Source: Virgibacillus necropolis (GTDB lineage: Bacteria; Bacillota; Bacilli; Bacillales; Amphibacillaceae). Taken from it: a stretch of 64,000 nt of DNA. The stretch is taken from NCBI RefSeq assembly GCF_002224365.1, contig NZ_CP022437.1, forward strand, positions 558,001 to 622,000, read 5' to 3'. Below, one piece after another: positions 43,946 to 56,521 of this stretch (positions within the stretch are counted from its first letter, which is position 1; every line of letters begins with the position of its first letter). The translations under genes and the position numbers were made by a program. Below the pieces are notes generated by a model. That model saw nothing but the letters and a program-made list of their open reading frames with translations. It did not search any database and was not told the DNA's origin.

Positions 43946-46900
43946 ATGGAACAAGTACAGGTTTATAAAGCAACAAACCCTGTTCGATTTGTAACGGCAT
44001 CAAGTTTGTATGATGGACATGATGCATCCATAAACATTATGCGTAGAATTTTACAAGCGAGCGGAGCAGAGGTTATTCACTTAGGGCACAACCGTTCTGT
44101 GGAAGACGTTGTTCATGCGGCAATTCAAGAGGATGCACAAGGTATCGCAATTTCATCGTACCAAGGTGGTCACGTTGAATATTTTAAATACATGGTTGAT
44201 TTATTAAAAGAAAATCATGCTGATCACATAAAAGTATATGGTGGGGGTGGGGGCACAATTATCCCGCGTGAAATTAAGGAATTGCACGAATATGGAGTAG
44301 ACTGGATATTTTCCCCAGAAGATGGTCGTAAATATGGTCTTCAGGGTATGATTAATCGCATGCTAGAACAATGTGATTATATCCCGCCAATCGACGTAGA
44401 AAAGGATCAAGATCAGCTAGTAAAAGGTAACCGTCAGGCAATGGCGCGTTTTATCACCTATATGGAAAACAACGAAGTAGACGCGTCGGCAAAACAAAAG
44501 GTTTTACAGTCACTTCAAAAGAAAACAACTAAAGCAACTCCAGTACTAGGGATCACAGGTACAGGTGGGGCTGGAAAAAGTTCATTGACCGATGAATTGA
44601 TTCGTCGCTATATAAATGAAATTCCAGATAAAAAAATTGCAGTAATTTCAATTGATCCTACAAAAAAGAAAACCGGTGGTGCGCTACTAGGCGACCGCAT
44701 CCGTATGAATGCTATTTTTACAGACCGTGTTTACATGCGCTCTCTCGCAACGCGTGATTCAAGGAGCGAGCTATCAAAAGCGATTCAAGATGTTATCGAT
44801 GTAATACGTGCATCTGGTTATGATTTTATTATTATTGAAACAAGTGGAATTGGGCAGGGTGACGCCGCGATTACCGAGATCACGGATTTATCGATGTACG
44901 TGATGACAGCTGAGTTTGGGGCACCATCACAGCTTGAAAAGATTGACATGATTGATTTTGCTGACTTTATTGTTATTAATAAATTTGAACAAAAAGGTTC
45001 TGAAGATGCATTAAATCAAGTTCGTAAACAATATGAACGTAGCCATATGTTGTTCCATCAGGATCAAACGAAGTTCCCGGTATTTGGAACAATCGCAAGC
45101 CAATTCAATGACGCAGGGACAAACGCGCTTTTTGCATCGCTCATTGATACGTTGAATGAAAGGTACGATTGGAGCGATGAGATCGGATTTGACCGTAACA
45201 TTATTGCAGAAAAACAAAACATGATCATCACGAATGAGCGTCGTCACTATTTACGTGAGATTGGCACACATATCCGTAATTATCACGATAACACTGAAAA
45301 GCAAAGTAATATTGCCCGCAAGCTCTACCAGCTTCATGGTGTAAAAGAGACCATTGATGATAAGCATGTCGCGAGCACAATTGATCAAACAATCGAAGCA
45401 TACGAGGAAAAACTTGATTCGAACGCTAAAAAAATGCTAGCTAAATGGGATGAAACGAAAGAAAGCTATGCGCAAGACACCATGACATTTTCCGTGCGGG
45501 ATAAAGAGATTAACATGGATATCTCGACCGAATCACTTTCAGGACTAAAAATACCAAAAGTTGCATTCCCAACATTTAAAGACTGGGGCGAGCGCTTAAC
45601 ATGGTTGATGAAGGAAAATGTACCAGGATCATTCCCATTTACTGCTGGAGTATTTCCATTTAAACGTAAAGGTGAGGATCCTACTCGACAATTTGCTGGT
45701 GAAGGGACACCTGAACGTACGAATCGTCGCTTCCATTATCTAGCAAAAGATGGCGATGCAAAACGTCTTTCAACTGCGTTTGATTCTGTAACACTTTATG
45801 GTGAAGACCCAGCTCCACGCCCAGATATTTACGGGAAAGTTGGCGAAAGTGGTGTAAATATTTGTACACTGGATGACATGAAAAAGCTTTATGATGGCTT
45901 TGACTTAATTAATCCAATGACATCTGTTTCCATGACAATTAATGGCCCAGCACCAATTATCCTAGCAATGTTTTTCAACACAGCAATCGATCAACAGGTT
46001 GATAAATTTGTAAAAGAAAATAACCGTAAGCCAAGCGAAGAAGAATATGTAAAACTAAAAGATGAAACACTTGCAGTAGTACGTGGTACCGTGCAAGCAG
46101 ATATTTTAAAAGAGGATCAAGGTCAAAATACGTGTATCTTCTCAACAGAGTTTGCATTACGAATGATGGGTGATATTCAACAATACTTCATCGACAAAGA
46201 AGTACGTAACTACTATTCAGTGTCTATTTCGGGCTATCATATTGCGGAAGCGGGAGCAAATCCAATCACGCAATTGGCATTCACATTAGCTAATGGTTTC
46301 ACGTATGTGGAGTACTACTTGAGTAGAGGAATGGACATCAACAAATTTGCACCAAACCTATCATTCTTTTTCTCAAATGGACTTGATCCAGAATACACGG
46401 TAATTGGAAGAGTGGCTCGTCGTATATGGGCAATTACCATGCGGGAAAAATATGGTGCAAACGAAAGAAGCCAAAAGCTGAAGTATCATGTTCAAACATC
46501 AGGACGTTCACTGCACGCACAGGAAATTGACTTTAATGATATCCGTACATCTCTGCAAGCCTTACTTGCGATACAAGATAACTGTAATTCCTTGCACACC
46601 AATTCATATGATGAAGCAATCACAACACCGACAGAAGAGTCAGTCCGTCGTGCAATGGCAATTCAAATGATTATTAATAAAGAATTTGGTTTGACAAAAA
46701 ATGAGAATTCCTTACAAGGGTCATTTATTGTCGATGAATTAACAGATCTTGTCGAAGAAGCAGTTTTGCAGGAATTTGAAAAAATGAACGATCGTGGTGG
46801 CGTGCTTGGTGCAATGGAACGTCAATATCAACGCGGAAAAATTCAAGAAGAATCACTTTACTATGAAGGAAAAAAACATTCCGGTGAATTACCAATTGTT

Positions 46901-47188
46901 GGGGTTAACACGTACCTGAACCGAACCCCACCTACAGATGATCAAATTGACTCAATGGAACTTGCTCGTGCATCACAGGAAGAAAAGCAGCATCAAATTA
47001 ACGAAGTATACAAATTCCAGAAGACCAATGAAGCACATAACGAAGCAGCACTCACACGGCTTAAAGAAGTGGCCGCAAATGATGGAAATATCTTTGTAGA
47101 ATTAATGGAAACAGTAAAAGTAGCAAGCCTAGGCCAAATCACAAACGCCCTATACGAAGTCGGCGGACAATATAGAAGGAATATGTAG
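43946..47188 (+). CDS. icmF: Fused isobutyryl-CoA mutase IcmF
   Basis: A 1080-residue adenosylcobalamin enzyme interconverting isobutyryl-CoA and n-butyryl-CoA. Three parts are visible: an N-terminal B12-binding domain ([33 protein letters not shown]), a middle MeaB-like GTPase ([10 protein letters not shown] near 210, [25 protein letters not shown]), and the large mutase barrel ([21 protein letters not shown] onwards). A Phe where methylmalonyl-CoA mutases have the substrate Tyr (GVFPF) supports ICM rather than MCM. ATG 43946 is seven bases after GGGAGG. Relatives in Geobacillus and others lie in the same kind of operon. Confidence 0.93.
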   Translation: MEQVQVYKATNPVRFVTASSLYDGHDASINIMRRILQASGAEVIHLGHNRSVEDVVHAAIQEDAQGIAISSYQGGHVEYFKYMVDLLKENHADHIKVYGGGGGTIIPREIKELHEYGVDWIFSPEDGRKYGLQGMINRMLEQCDYIPPIDVEKDQDQLVKGNRQAMARFITYMENNEVDASAKQKVLQSLQKKTTKATPVLGITGTGGAGKSSLTDELIRRYINEIPDKKIAVISIDPTKKKTGGALLGDRIRMNAIFTDRVYMRSLATRDSRSELSKAIQDVIDVIRASGYDFIIIETSGIGQGDAAITEITDLSMYVMTAEFGAPSQLEKIDMIDFADFIVINKFEQKGSEDALNQVRKQYERSHMLFHQDQTKFPVFGTIASQFNDAGTNALFASLIDTLNERYDWSDEIGFDRNIIAEKQNMIITNERRHYLREIGTHIRNYHDNTEKQSNIARKLYQLHGVKETIDDKHVASTIDQTIEAYEEKLDSNAKKMLAKWDETKESYAQDTMTFSVRDKEINMDISTESLSGLKIPKVAFPTFKDWGERLTWLMKENVPGSFPFTAGVFPFKRKGEDPTRQFAGEGTPERTNRRFHYLAKDGDAKRLSTAFDSVTLYGEDPAPRPDIYGKVGESGVNICTLDDMKKLYDGFDLINPMTSVSMTINGPAPIILAMFFNTAIDQQVDKFVKENNRKPSEEEYVKLKDETLAVVRGTVQADILKEDQGQNTCIFSTEFALRMMGDIQQYFIDKEVRNYYSVSISGYHIAEAGANPITQLAFTLANGFTYVEYYLSRGMDINKFAPNLSFFFSNGLDPEYTVIGRVARRIWAITMREKYGANERSQKLKYHVQTSGRSLHAQEIDFNDIRTSLQALLAIQDNCNSLHTNSYDEAITTPTEESVRRAMAIQMIINKEFGLTKNENSLQGSFIVDELTDLVEEAVLQEFEKMNDRGGVLGAMERQYQRGKIQEESLYYEGKKHSGELPIVGVNTYLNRTPPTDDQIDSMELARASQEEKQHQINEVYKFQKTNEAHNEAALTRLKEVAANDGNIFVELMETVKVASLGQITNALYEVGGQYRRNM

Positions 47189-47192
47189 GTAG

Positions 47193-47311
47193 AAAAGCGT
47201 AGCGGGCTTGCTCAGCGGTGAAATGCGTAAGCAAAAGACCGTAGAGCACTGGGCTTTGTGCTCGAAGTGTCTGTTGCTTAGGTCACGAACCGCTAGCCCG
47301 CGGAGCTAGAC
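47193..47311 (+). repeat. Palindromic intergenic element, family C, copy 1
   Basis: Runs from AAAAGCGTAGCGGGCTTGC to CGCTAGCCCGCGGAGCTAGAC, four bases after the icmF stop. The ends pair (AGCGGGCT with AGCCCGC), and an inner stem GAGCAC/GTGCTC is present. A partial second unit (AAAAGCGTAGGCGACTGTTC) follows at 47317-47365. Related copies lie at 51404, 56766 and 56890. Confidence 0.8.
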
Positions 47312-47433
47312 AAAAAGAAAAGCGTAGGCGACTGTTCAGCGGCGAAAAGCATAGTCGAGAGAGATTTGCTAAATTAACAAAAGCCGGCTAATTTCAAACG
47401 ATTCTAGACGCAAAGTCTAAAAAATGAACAAAA

Positions 47434-47466
47434 AGTTGAGAAAAACATGGATTTCTCAACTTTTTT
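47434..47466 (+). terminator. Terminator after the icmF operon
   Basis: AGTTGAGAAA and TTTCTCAACT form a perfect 10 bp stem, followed by TTTTT. Confidence 0.85.
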
Positions 47467-47576
47467 GTGTATTTCTCTAGCATATTTGGTAAAGAGTTGT
47501 TTATAATGTAAGATATGGTTATCGGCATAAAGGAAATCTTAACTAATAATTTTACATATAAAGGGAGTGCATTACC

Positions 47577-48095
47577 GTGAGCTTGAAAAAATACAGCCAC
47601 GAGGAAATCTCGAAAATGTCCATGATTGAATTAGCGAATTTGATTTTATTGGATAAAAAGAAGGCAGTGGACTTTAGGGATATTTTCAAAAAAATTGCAG
47701 AACTAAAAGGATTTTCAGAAAAAGAAAAAGAAACTAACATTACACAATTTTATACAGATTTAAATATTGATGGGCGTTTTATGACACCAGGCTCTAATTT
47801 ATGGGGATTAAAGCGTTGGTACACAGTTGAACAACGTGATGAAGAAGTTGCTGCTGCTCCGAAGAAAAAGAAAAAGAAAGCGGCTAAGAAAAAAGCAAAA
47901 AAGAAAGATGACTACGATGATGAAGAAGAGTTGGACATTGTTGACGAGGATATCGAAGAATTGTCGGATGACCTAGATAACGATGACGACGATTATCACG
48001 ATGACGATGATGAAGATTATGACGATGATGAAGAATTTGAAGACGAAGAAGACGAGGATGACAAAGAAGAGGTTAAGAAAAAAGGCAAAAAGTAA
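47577..48095 (+). CDS. rpoE: RNA polymerase delta subunit
   Basis: A 172-residue delta subunit. The N-terminal HARE-HTH domain (SKMSMIELANLILLDKK, TPGSNLWGLKRWY) is followed by a lysine-rich tract (about residues 97-112) and a very acidic Asp/Glu tail. Delta raises transcription specificity and helps recycle polymerase; the Lys tract and acidic tail act in nucleic-acid release. It starts at GTG 47577 behind AAGGGAG. pyrG follows, as in B. subtilis. Confidence 0.95.
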   Translation: MSLKKYSHEEISKMSMIELANLILLDKKKAVDFRDIFKKIAELKGFSEKEKETNITQFYTDLNIDGRFMTPGSNLWGLKRWYTVEQRDEEVAAAPKKKKKKAAKKKAKKKDDYDDEEELDIVDEDIEELSDDLDNDDDDYHDDDDEDYDDDEEFEDEEDEDDKEEVKKKGKK

Positions 48096-48107
48096 CCAAA
48101 TATACGC

Positions 48108-48205
48108 TTGACTTTTTCGACCCTTATGCTACAATTTTTATTGGGCTCGTGAAATTTACATTTACAAAGCGTTCCCCCTGAATAGTGGGGGAGCGCTTTT
48201 CTTGT
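48108..48205 (+). promoter_or_regulatory. pyrG promoter and CTP-sensing attenuator leader
   Basis: TTGACT (48108-48113), 16 bp spacer, TACAAT (48130-48135). The predicted transcript begins at GGGCTC (48143). A 12 bp terminator stem (AAGCGTTCCCCC with GGGGGAGCGCTT, 48167-48198) is followed by TTTTC. This is the B. subtilis pyrG arrangement: at low CTP, polymerase repeats G at the start, and the extra G-tract pairs with the C-tract to prevent termination. Confidence 0.85.
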
Positions 48206-48254
48206 TTTTTGGCAATAATATACCTAAAGTTTGAGATGATAAGGTTATAAATAG

Positions 48255-49883
<1,629 letters not shown>

Positions 49884-49894
49884 TAGATAATGGT

Positions 49895-49925
49895 AAAACC
49901 CGCACATTTTATATGCGGGTTTTGC
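49895..49925 (+). terminator. Terminator after pyrG
   Basis: AAAACCCGCA and TGCGGGTTTT form a 10 bp stem around an AT-rich loop. Confidence 0.85.
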
Positions 49926-50057
49926 CGAATATAGCCCCGGCAAAATTTTGGTCTTGATTCTTATACGGAAAATCAGCGATAATTGTATACTATAGAAAGA
50001 AAGTTTGGTAATAGGGGACCTGAAACAAGAGAATAAGGAAAGGTTAAGGATTACGAG

Positions 50058-50417
50058 ATGAAAAAGCATATTTTAGTTGTAGATGATCAACCTGGTATTC
50101 GCTTTTTACTAGAAGAGGTATTAACAAATGAAGGGTATCAAGTAACGACAGCTAATACGGGGCAGGAAGCTTTGGATCATGGTTATTCGTGTACATTTGA
50201 TCTGATGATTTTGGATTATAAGTTACCAATTATGGATGGTCTGCAAATTTTACATCAGTTAAAAAAAGAAAATATACTGATACCAGCTATTCTAATGAGT
50301 GGACTAGCTGAAGAATTAATGCAAGAAGCTGATTCCTGTTCTTTGATCAAGCATGTTTTGGCTAAACCATTTAATATCGTGGATGTATGCAAGATAGTAA
50401 ATGATATAGTGAGGTAG
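50058..50417 (+). CDS. spo0F: Sporulation phosphorelay response regulator Spo0F (divergent)
   Basis: A 119-residue single receiver domain between pyrG and fbaA, the B. subtilis spo0F position. The acidic pocket (Asp9, Asp10), phospho-Asp53 in LDYKLPIMDG, the switch residue as Ser81 (Thr in B. subtilis) and Lys103 in AKPF are present. The DDQxGIR contact region is kept, but similarity to B. subtilis Spo0F is modest elsewhere. It has no output domain. It would take phosphate from sporulation kinases and hand it to Spo0B. Confidence 0.85.
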   Translation: MKKHILVVDDQPGIRFLLEEVLTNEGYQVTTANTGQEALDHGYSCTFDLMILDYKLPIMDGLQILHQLKKENILIPAILMSGLAEELMQEADSCSLIKHVLAKPFNIVDVCKIVNDIVR

Positions 50418-50546
50418 AAAGTTTCTTATCCTATCTAGATAATTCACTCTTTTGTTGCGACTTGATACTCTAATTGGTATTCTTATACTGTAGCTAAATT
50501 AATTGAAAATAGGTGGAGCGGACTCATCTAAGAGGAGGATTTTATC

Positions 50547-51410
50547 ATGCCATTAGTTTCAATGAAAGAAATGCTCGAAAAGGGCAAAGAAAATGGTTAT
50601 GCAGTTGGACAATTTAATTTAAACAATATGGAATATGCTCAAGCAATTCTGCAGGCTGCTGAAGAAGAAAAATCTCCAGTAATTTTAGGAGTTTCTGAAG
50701 GTGCAGGCAAATACATGGGTGGTTTTAAAGTTGTTGTAGCTTTGGTTAAAGCATTAATGGAAGAATACGAGACCACTGTTCCTGTTGCTATTCACCTTGA
50801 CCATGGTTCAAGCTTTGATAAATGTGCACTAGCTATTCAAGCAGGATTTTCATCTGTTATGATTGACGCATCTAGTTTGCCATTAGACGAAAACATAGCA
50901 ATTACTCAAAAAGTAGTTGAACTTGCACATCTCCACGGTGTATCTGTGGAAGCAGAACTTGGCCGTGTTGGTGGACAAGAAGATGATTTAATTGTTGAAG
51001 ATGCAGAAGCGGCTTACGCTATTCCATCTGAATGTGAAAGACTTGTTAAGGAAACAAATGTGGATTGCTTTGCTCCAGCATTAGGATCTGTTCATGGACC
51101 ATACAAAGGTGAGCCGAATCTTGGATTTGATCGAATGGAAGAAGTAATGAATCTGACAAATATCCCCCTCGTATTGCACGGTGGAACAGGCATTCCAACA
51201 AAAGACATTAAACGCGCGATTTCATTGGGAAGCGCAAAGATTAATGTAAATACCGAGAACCAACTATCTCAAGCGAAAAAAATTCGCGAAGTACTAGCTG
51301 AACAACCAGATCAATATGATCCTAGAAAATACATGGGACCTGGCCGTGACGCGATTAAAGAAACAGTTATAGGAAAAATGCGCGAATTTGGTTCGTCTAA
51401 CCAAGCGTAG
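50547..51410 (+). CDS. fbaA: Class II fructose-bisphosphate aldolase
   Basis: A 287-residue zinc aldolase of glycolysis and gluconeogenesis. Zinc ligands are in [26 protein letters not shown] and [16 protein letters not shown] complete the active site. AAGAGGAGG precedes the ATG. The stop codon (GCGTAG) coincides with the first bases of a family-C repeat. Confidence 0.95.
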   Translation: MPLVSMKEMLEKGKENGYAVGQFNLNNMEYAQAILQAAEEEKSPVILGVSEGAGKYMGGFKVVVALVKALMEEYETTVPVAIHLDHGSSFDKCALAIQAGFSSVMIDASSLPLDENIAITQKVVELAHLHGVSVEAELGRVGGQEDDLIVEDAEAAYAIPSECERLVKETNVDCFAPALGSVHGPYKGEPNLGFDRMEEVMNLTNIPLVLHGGTGIPTKDIKRAISLGSAKINVNTENQLSQAKKIREVLAEQPDQYDPRKYMGPGRDAIKETVIGKMREFGSSNQA

Positions 51411-51480
51411 GAGCCTGGTCTTGGGTGACCGCATAAGTAAATGACTGAAGAGCACTTTGAAGTTAGAAAATAAAGCACGA
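51404..51480 (+). repeat. Degenerate family-C element overlapping the fbaA stop
   Basis: AAGCGTAGGAG followed by GACCGCATAAGTAAATGACTGAAGAGCAC matches the left part of the copies at 56766 and 56890; the right end has decayed. Confidence 0.5.
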
Positions 51481-51506
51481 ATACTGTAAGAAAGTGAGGA
51501 AATTAC

Positions 51507-52142
51507 ATGAAATTTTTTATTGATACAGCGAATATTGATGATATACGTTCTGCTAACGCATTAGGTATTTTAGCGGGTGTAACAACAAACCCAAGTTTAG
51601 TAGCAAAAGAAAACATATCGTTCCATGATCGTTTAAAGGAAATCACAGAAGAAGTTTCTGGATCTGTTAGCGCTGAGGTAATTGCTGAAGATGCAGAAGG
51701 TATGATTGAAGAAGGAAAAGAACTCGCAGCAATTGCCCCTAACATTACCGTAAAAGTACCGATGACACTTGAAGGTCTAAAAGCTGTTAAAACATTTAGC
51801 GATTTAAAGATAAAGACAAATGTAACACTAATATTTAATGCAAATCAAGCACTTTTAGCGGCTCGTGCAGGTGCTTCCTATGTTTCACCATTCTTAGGTC
51901 GTCTAGACGATATCGGACAAGATGGTATGGATCTTATTGCAATGATTGCTGGTATTTTTGATCGTCATAATATTGATACGGAAATTATCGCCGCTTCAAT
52001 TAGACATCCATTGCATGTGACTGATGCAGCATTAAATGGTGCACATATTGCAACTATTCCTTATAAAGTTTTAGGTCAACTAGTAAAACACCCACTAACT
52101 GACCAAGGAATTGAAAAGTTTCTAGCAGATTGGAATAAGTAA
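51507..52142 (+). CDS. tal: Transaldolase (short, TalC/YwjH type)
   Basis: A 211-residue small transaldolase/fructose-6-phosphate aldolase. Seen are [25 protein letters not shown], the Schiff-base Lys in [13 protein letters not shown], and [11 protein letters not shown]. It moves dihydroxyacetone units in the pentose phosphate pathway; B. subtilis YwjH shares this position and length. AAGTGAGG precedes the ATG. Confidence 0.93.
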   Translation: MKFFIDTANIDDIRSANALGILAGVTTNPSLVAKENISFHDRLKEITEEVSGSVSAEVIAEDAEGMIEEGKELAAIAPNITVKVPMTLEGLKAVKTFSDLKIKTNVTLIFNANQALLAARAGASYVSPFLGRLDDIGQDGMDLIAMIAGIFDRHNIDTEIIAASIRHPLHVTDAALNGAHIATIPYKVLGQLVKHPLTDQGIEKFLADWNK

Positions 52143-52235
52143 CTAAAAAAAATGCCCCTCACATAAAAATTAGTAAATTTTAGGGAATGAAATTGGAAAA
52201 ATCGTACAACCTAAGATAACAAATCAAACATGAGT

Positions 52236-52253
52236 GTTCAAAAATATTTGAAC
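52236..52253 (+). repeat. Collapsed family-B element (ends only)
   Basis: GTTCAAAAATATTTGAAC is a perfect palindrome equal to the joined terminal repeats of the 16083-16224 element, followed by ACAGCCTC, like its ACAACCTC flank. Confidence 0.5.
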
Positions 52254-52275
52254 AGCCTCGAAAAGAGGGTACTAA

Positions 52276-53562
52276 ATGCAAAAAATGTTAGTTGAAGGTG
52301 GAAATCTTTTAAAAGGAAAAGTTCGAGTTAGTGGTGCGAAAAATAGTGCAGTTGCGCTATTACCCGCTGCCATATTGGCTGATTCAAACGTAACGATTGA
52401 GGGGTTACCAGAAATCTCTGACGTTTACACCCTTGGAGACTTACTAGAAGAAATCGGTGGGAAAGTCGAATGGGATGGCCAAAAGGTGGATATCGACCCT
52501 GAACATATGATTTCAATGCCATTACCAAATGGCAAGGTTAAGAAACTACGTGCATCTTATTATTTTATGGGTGCAATGCTAGGAAAGTTTAATCAAGCTG
52601 TTATTGGCTTGCCAGGTGGCTGTCATTTAGGACCTCGCCCAATTGATCAGCATATTAAAGGTTTTGAAGCGCTTGGAGCTGTTGTTACCAACGAACAAGG
52701 GGCTATTTATATACGAGCAAAAGAACTAACTGGCGCACGTATATATCTAGACGTTTCAAGTGTAGGAGCAACAATTAATATTATGCTCGCAGCGGTTAAG
52801 GCAAAAGGGAAAACAGTTATTGAAAATGCTGCCAAAGAGCCAGAGATTATTGATGTTGCGACATTGTTAACGAACATGGGTGCTAAAATTAAAGGTGTTG
52901 GTACGGACGTAATTCGTATCGAGGGTGTTTCATCGCTTCATGGATGTACCCATACGATTATTCCAGACCGAATTGAAGCTGGAACGTATGCAATTGCTGC
53001 GGCTGCGGCTGGTAGTGAAGTAGTAATTGATAACGTAATATCGCAGCATCTTGAGTCTGTTTTGGCGAAACTTCGTGAAATGGGTGTAACTGTTGAGGAA
53101 AGTGATGAACAACTACTTATTGCACCAAGAGGTCCACTGAAAAGTGTTGATATCAAAACCTTGGTTTACCCAGGGTTCCCAACAGATCTACAACAACCGT
53201 TTACTACATTATTAACGAAAGCTGTTAACACAGGTGTGGTTACAGATACTATTTATTCAGCACGATTAAAGCATATAGATGAATTAAGAAGAATGAATGC
53301 TTTAATTAAAGTTGAAGGTGGATCAGCAATCGTATCTGGACCTGTTCAGCTGGAAGGTGCCCGCGTAAAAGCTTCTGATTTACGCGCTGGGGCATCCTTA
53401 ATAGTTGCTGGTTTAATGGCAAATGGAATTACTGAAATTACTGGCCTTGAGCATATTGATCGTGGGTATGAAAAAATTACCGATAAATTGATTAACTTGG
53501 GTGCAAATGTATGGCGTGAAGAAATGTCAGAACATGAAGTAGACCAATTTCAAAATTCTTAG
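52276..53562 (+). CDS. murAB: UDP-N-acetylglucosamine 1-carboxyvinyltransferase, second paralogue
   Basis: A 428-residue MurA enzyme adding enolpyruvate from PEP to UDP-GlcNAc, first committed step of peptidoglycan. The reactive Cys of the loop is present in [15 protein letters not shown], so fosfomycin sensitivity is expected. [13 protein letters not shown] is the N-terminal motif. Its position between tal and glpX corresponds to B. subtilis murAB (murZ), the second MurA. AAGAGGG precedes the ATG. Confidence 0.93.
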   Translation: MQKMLVEGGNLLKGKVRVSGAKNSAVALLPAAILADSNVTIEGLPEISDVYTLGDLLEEIGGKVEWDGQKVDIDPEHMISMPLPNGKVKKLRASYYFMGAMLGKFNQAVIGLPGGCHLGPRPIDQHIKGFEALGAVVTNEQGAIYIRAKELTGARIYLDVSSVGATINIMLAAVKAKGKTVIENAAKEPEIIDVATLLTNMGAKIKGVGTDVIRIEGVSSLHGCTHTIIPDRIEAGTYAIAAAAAGSEVVIDNVISQHLESVLAKLREMGVTVEESDEQLLIAPRGPLKSVDIKTLVYPGFPTDLQQPFTTLLTKAVNTGVVTDTIYSARLKHIDELRRMNALIKVEGGSAIVSGPVQLEGARVKASDLRAGASLIVAGLMANGITEITGLEHIDRGYEKITDKLINLGANVWREEMSEHEVDQFQNS

Positions 53563-53588
53563 AGTGTGGCATCCCTGGCCTTTATTCT

Positions 53589-53633
53589 GTCTAGCTGCAG
53601 CGCCGATTCTTTCGAAGGTGCTTGTGCTTTTCT
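53589..53633 (-). repeat. Minimal family-A repeat
   Basis: TCTAGCTGCAGCGCC and GGTGCTTGTGCTTTTCT, the two ends of the 2344-2546 element, lie only 13 bases apart here, with the interior missing. Confidence 0.6.
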
Positions 53634-53715
53634 TATAGGTCAGGTGGTGTTCTTTATTCTATAATATTGCACTAATATTCTACTAAATACATAATAAGAG
53701 GGAGAGAATTAAATC

Positions 53716-54684
53716 ATGGAAAGAAGTTTAACCATGGAAATAGTTCGTGTAACAGAAGCTGCTGCTTTGTCCTCAGCTCGTTGGATGGGAAGAGGAAAAA
53801 AAGAGGAAGCTGATGATGCAGCAACATCAGCAATGCGTGATGTTTTTGATACAATCCCGATGCAAGGAACGGTTGTAATTGGGGAAGGGGAAATGGACGA
53901 AGCACCAATGCTTTATATCGGTGAAGAGCTTGGAACAGGGACTGGCCCAAGCGTAGATGTAGCTGTTGATCCATTGGAAGGAACAAATATCGTTGCACAA
54001 GGTACATGGAATGCGCTAGCCGTTATTGCAATTGCTGATCATAAATCCCTTTTGCATGCGCCTGATATGTACATGGACAAGCTTGCAGTAGGTCCGGAAT
54101 CTGTTGGAAAAGTAAGCATTAACTACTCGACAATTAAAAATCTACAAATCGTAGCTGCGGCTAAAGGAAAACAGATAGAGGATCTAGTAGCAATTGTATT
54201 AGATCGTCCTCGCCACGAGAAATTGATTCAGGAAATTCGCGATGCTGGCGCTAGAATCAAGTTGATTTCTGATGGTGACGTCGCTGCCGCAATGAATACA
54301 GCATTTGATGATACTGGAGTCGATATTTTATTTGGTATCGGTGGCGCACCAGAGGGTGTACTGGCTGCAGTTGCTTTAAAATGTTTAGGTGGAGAACTAC
54401 AAGGAAAGCTAATCCCGTCAAATGAAGAAGAACGTGAACGTTGCAAAAAAATGGGTATCTCTGATTTTGATAAGGTATTAACAATGGATGATTTCTGTGG
54501 TGGAGATGACGCTATATTCGCTGCAACAGGAGTAACAGATGGTGAATTGTTAAAAGGTGTCCAATTCAAAGGCACAAAGGCAACTACTCAAACAGTTGTT
54601 ATGCGTGCGAAAAGTGGTACAGTAAGATTTATCGATGGAGAGCATAGCTTGCAAAAGAAACCAAATCTTGTAATGGAACCGTAA
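53716..54684 (+). CDS. glpX: Fructose-1,6-bisphosphatase class II
   Basis: A 322-residue metal-dependent phosphatase of gluconeogenesis. Motifs: [24 protein letters not shown] and [24 protein letters not shown]. It is likely co-transcribed with fbaA, tal and murAB or from its own promoter. GAGGGAGAG precedes the ATG. Confidence 0.94.
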   Translation: MERSLTMEIVRVTEAAALSSARWMGRGKKEEADDAATSAMRDVFDTIPMQGTVVIGEGEMDEAPMLYIGEELGTGTGPSVDVAVDPLEGTNIVAQGTWNALAVIAIADHKSLLHAPDMYMDKLAVGPESVGKVSINYSTIKNLQIVAAAKGKQIEDLVAIVLDRPRHEKLIQEIRDAGARIKLISDGDVAAAMNTAFDDTGVDILFGIGGAPEGVLAAVALKCLGGELQGKLIPSNEEERERCKKMGISDFDKVLTMDDFCGGDDAIFAATGVTDGELLKGVQFKGTKATTQTVVMRAKSGTVRFIDGEHSLQKKPNLVMEP

Positions 54685-54697
54685 GGATAATAGGGAC

Positions 54698-54728
54698 TAG
54701 GAAGCCACTTAAAACTGGCTTCCTTATC
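54698..54728 (+). terminator. Weak terminator after glpX
   Basis: GGAAGCCA and TGGCTTCC pair around eight bases, followed by TTAT. The rest of the 329-base gap to rho is AT-rich; a rho promoter must lie there, but I cannot fix it. Confidence 0.65.
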
Positions 54729-55013
54729 TATTAAACATACCTTTTCAAGAAGTCAATAAAAAATAGAGTTGAATCTTACTAGTGGAACAGGTAATATTGT
54801 AGATGTTTAATAGTAATAAAGAATGGTTATTATAGTTGATACCGTTAAAGATACTCCTACACTTGCTTCCGGCAATTCTTCCTATCTTCATGAACTTACC
54901 TTCATACTAGAAAAGGAAATCTCATCGATTACATGGTAAGTCAATCTAATTATTGTTTTATAAAACAGATCGTTTCACAAAAGAATGTAAAAATAAATAG
55001 GCGTGGTGATTTT

Positions 55014-56294
55014 ATGGCTGAATTAACAATATCTCACTTAGAGACATTAACATTAAAAGAAATTTATGGATTAGCAAAAGAGTACAAAGTCTCTTATTAT
55101 GCAAAACTAACCAAACGTGAACTTATTTTCTCTATTTTAAAAGCTCAGGCAGAAAAAGATGGCTTTTTATTCATGAACGGAATTTTAGAAATCATTCCAT
55201 CAGAGGGATTTGGTTTTCTACGTCCAATTAATTACTCACCAAGTGCAGAAGATATTTACATATCTGCATCACAAATCCGTCGTTTTGACTTACGGAATGG
55301 TGACCGAGTATCTGGGAAAGTACGTCCACCAAAGGAAAATGAAAGGTATTATGGTTTATTGCATGTAGATGCAGTTAACGATGATGACCCTGAAAGCGCT
55401 AAGGAACGTGTACACTTTCCAGCGCTTACAGCATTATATCCAGATCGTTTAATGAAATTAGAACTAGAGTCAAAAAGTTTGTCTACCCGAATTATTGATT
55501 TGATGACACCAGTTGGATTTGGTCAGCGTGGCTTAATTGTAGCACCTCCAAAGGCTGGAAAAACAATGCTATTAAAGGAAATTGCCAATAGCATTTCAAA
55601 AAACCATCCAAACGCAAAATTGATCATATTATTAGTTGATGAGCGTCCAGAAGAGGTTACAGATATTGAGCGCTCAGTACATCCAGACGTTGACGTGGTA
55701 AGTTCAACATTCGATGAAGTTCCAGAAAGTCATATTAAAGTATCAGAATTAGTACTAGAGCGAGCTATGCGACTAGTAGAGCACAAACGTGACGTTATCG
55801 TATTAATGGACAGTATCACTAGACTTGCTAGAGCATATAACCTTGTAATACCGCCGAGTGGTAGAACTTTATCTGGTGGTATTGACCCAGCAGCATTTCA
55901 TCGTCCAAAGCGTTTCTTTGGCGCAGCAAGAAATATTGAAGAAGGCGGAAGTTTTACCATCCTGGCAACTGCGCTAGTTGATACAGGATCACGGATGGAT
56001 GATGTTATTTATGAGGAATTTAAAGGAACAGGAAACATGGAATTGCACTTGGATCGTAATCTTGCAGAACGACGTATCTTCCCTGCAATTGATATTTTAC
56101 GATCAGGTACAAGAAAAGAAGAATTACTTGTTCCAAAATCACATCTTGATAAAATTTGGGCAGTCCGCAAAACAATGCAGGATTCGCAAGGCTTCCTCGA
56201 TCGTTTCTTAAAACGCCTAAGAGGTTCAAAAAACAATGATGAATTTTTCCAGCAAATGGATGAAGACATGACAAGGCGTGGAACAAAAAAATAG
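55014..56294 (+). CDS. rho: Transcription termination factor Rho
   Basis: A 426-residue hexameric RNA helicase. The N-terminal helix bundle ([21 protein letters not shown]) and cold-shock-type RNA fold ([23 protein letters not shown]) precede the ATPase with Walker A APPKAGKT and [11 protein letters not shown]. It ends at TAG 56292-56294. I choose ATG 55014 ([10 protein letters not shown]) over upstream starts because the family begins here. Confidence 0.95.
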   Translation: MAELTISHLETLTLKEIYGLAKEYKVSYYAKLTKRELIFSILKAQAEKDGFLFMNGILEIIPSEGFGFLRPINYSPSAEDIYISASQIRRFDLRNGDRVSGKVRPPKENERYYGLLHVDAVNDDDPESAKERVHFPALTALYPDRLMKLELESKSLSTRIIDLMTPVGFGQRGLIVAPPKAGKTMLLKEIANSISKNHPNAKLIILLVDERPEEVTDIERSVHPDVDVVSSTFDEVPESHIKVSELVLERAMRLVEHKRDVIVLMDSITRLARAYNLVIPPSGRTLSGGIDPAAFHRPKRFFGAARNIEEGGSFTILATALVDTGSRMDDVIYEEFKGTGNMELHLDRNLAERRIFPAIDILRSGTRKEELLVPKSHLDKIWAVRKTMQDSQGFLDRFLKRLRGSKNNDEFFQQMDEDMTRRGTKK

Positions 56295-56300
56295 AAAGTT

Positions 56301-56352
56301 AGGCTTGTGAAAAGTACGGTGAACTTTCTGTATATTCAACAGGCCTTTCTAT
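56301..56352 (+). terminator. Terminator/attenuator between rho and rpmE2
   Basis: AGGCTTGTGAA pairs with TTCAACAGGCCT and is followed by TTTCTATTT. An alternative stem, AGAAAGTT (56293-56300) with AACTTTCT (56322-56329), begins in the rho stop codon and excludes the first. Confidence 0.6.
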
Positions 56353-56397
56353 TTGCTAAGCGCAAGATGAATTGATAGATTGATTTATAGCAACTTA

Positions 56398-56426
56398 TTG
56401 CAATCAGTTCATTAGACTGGTATAAT
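56398..56426 (+). promoter_or_regulatory. SigA-type promoter of rpmE2
   Basis: TTGCAA (56398-56403), 17 bp spacer, TATAAT (56421-56426). The leader before the ATG is about 90 bases, long enough for a ribosomal-protein leader. Confidence 0.75.
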
Positions 56427-56521
56427 TTATTTATGTGAGTTTCGATAAGGTAAAAAACCTATGATGGCTCTTACAATAACTCTGTTTCCAAAGGATTCAG
56501 GGCAAAAAGGAGTGTAATGAC

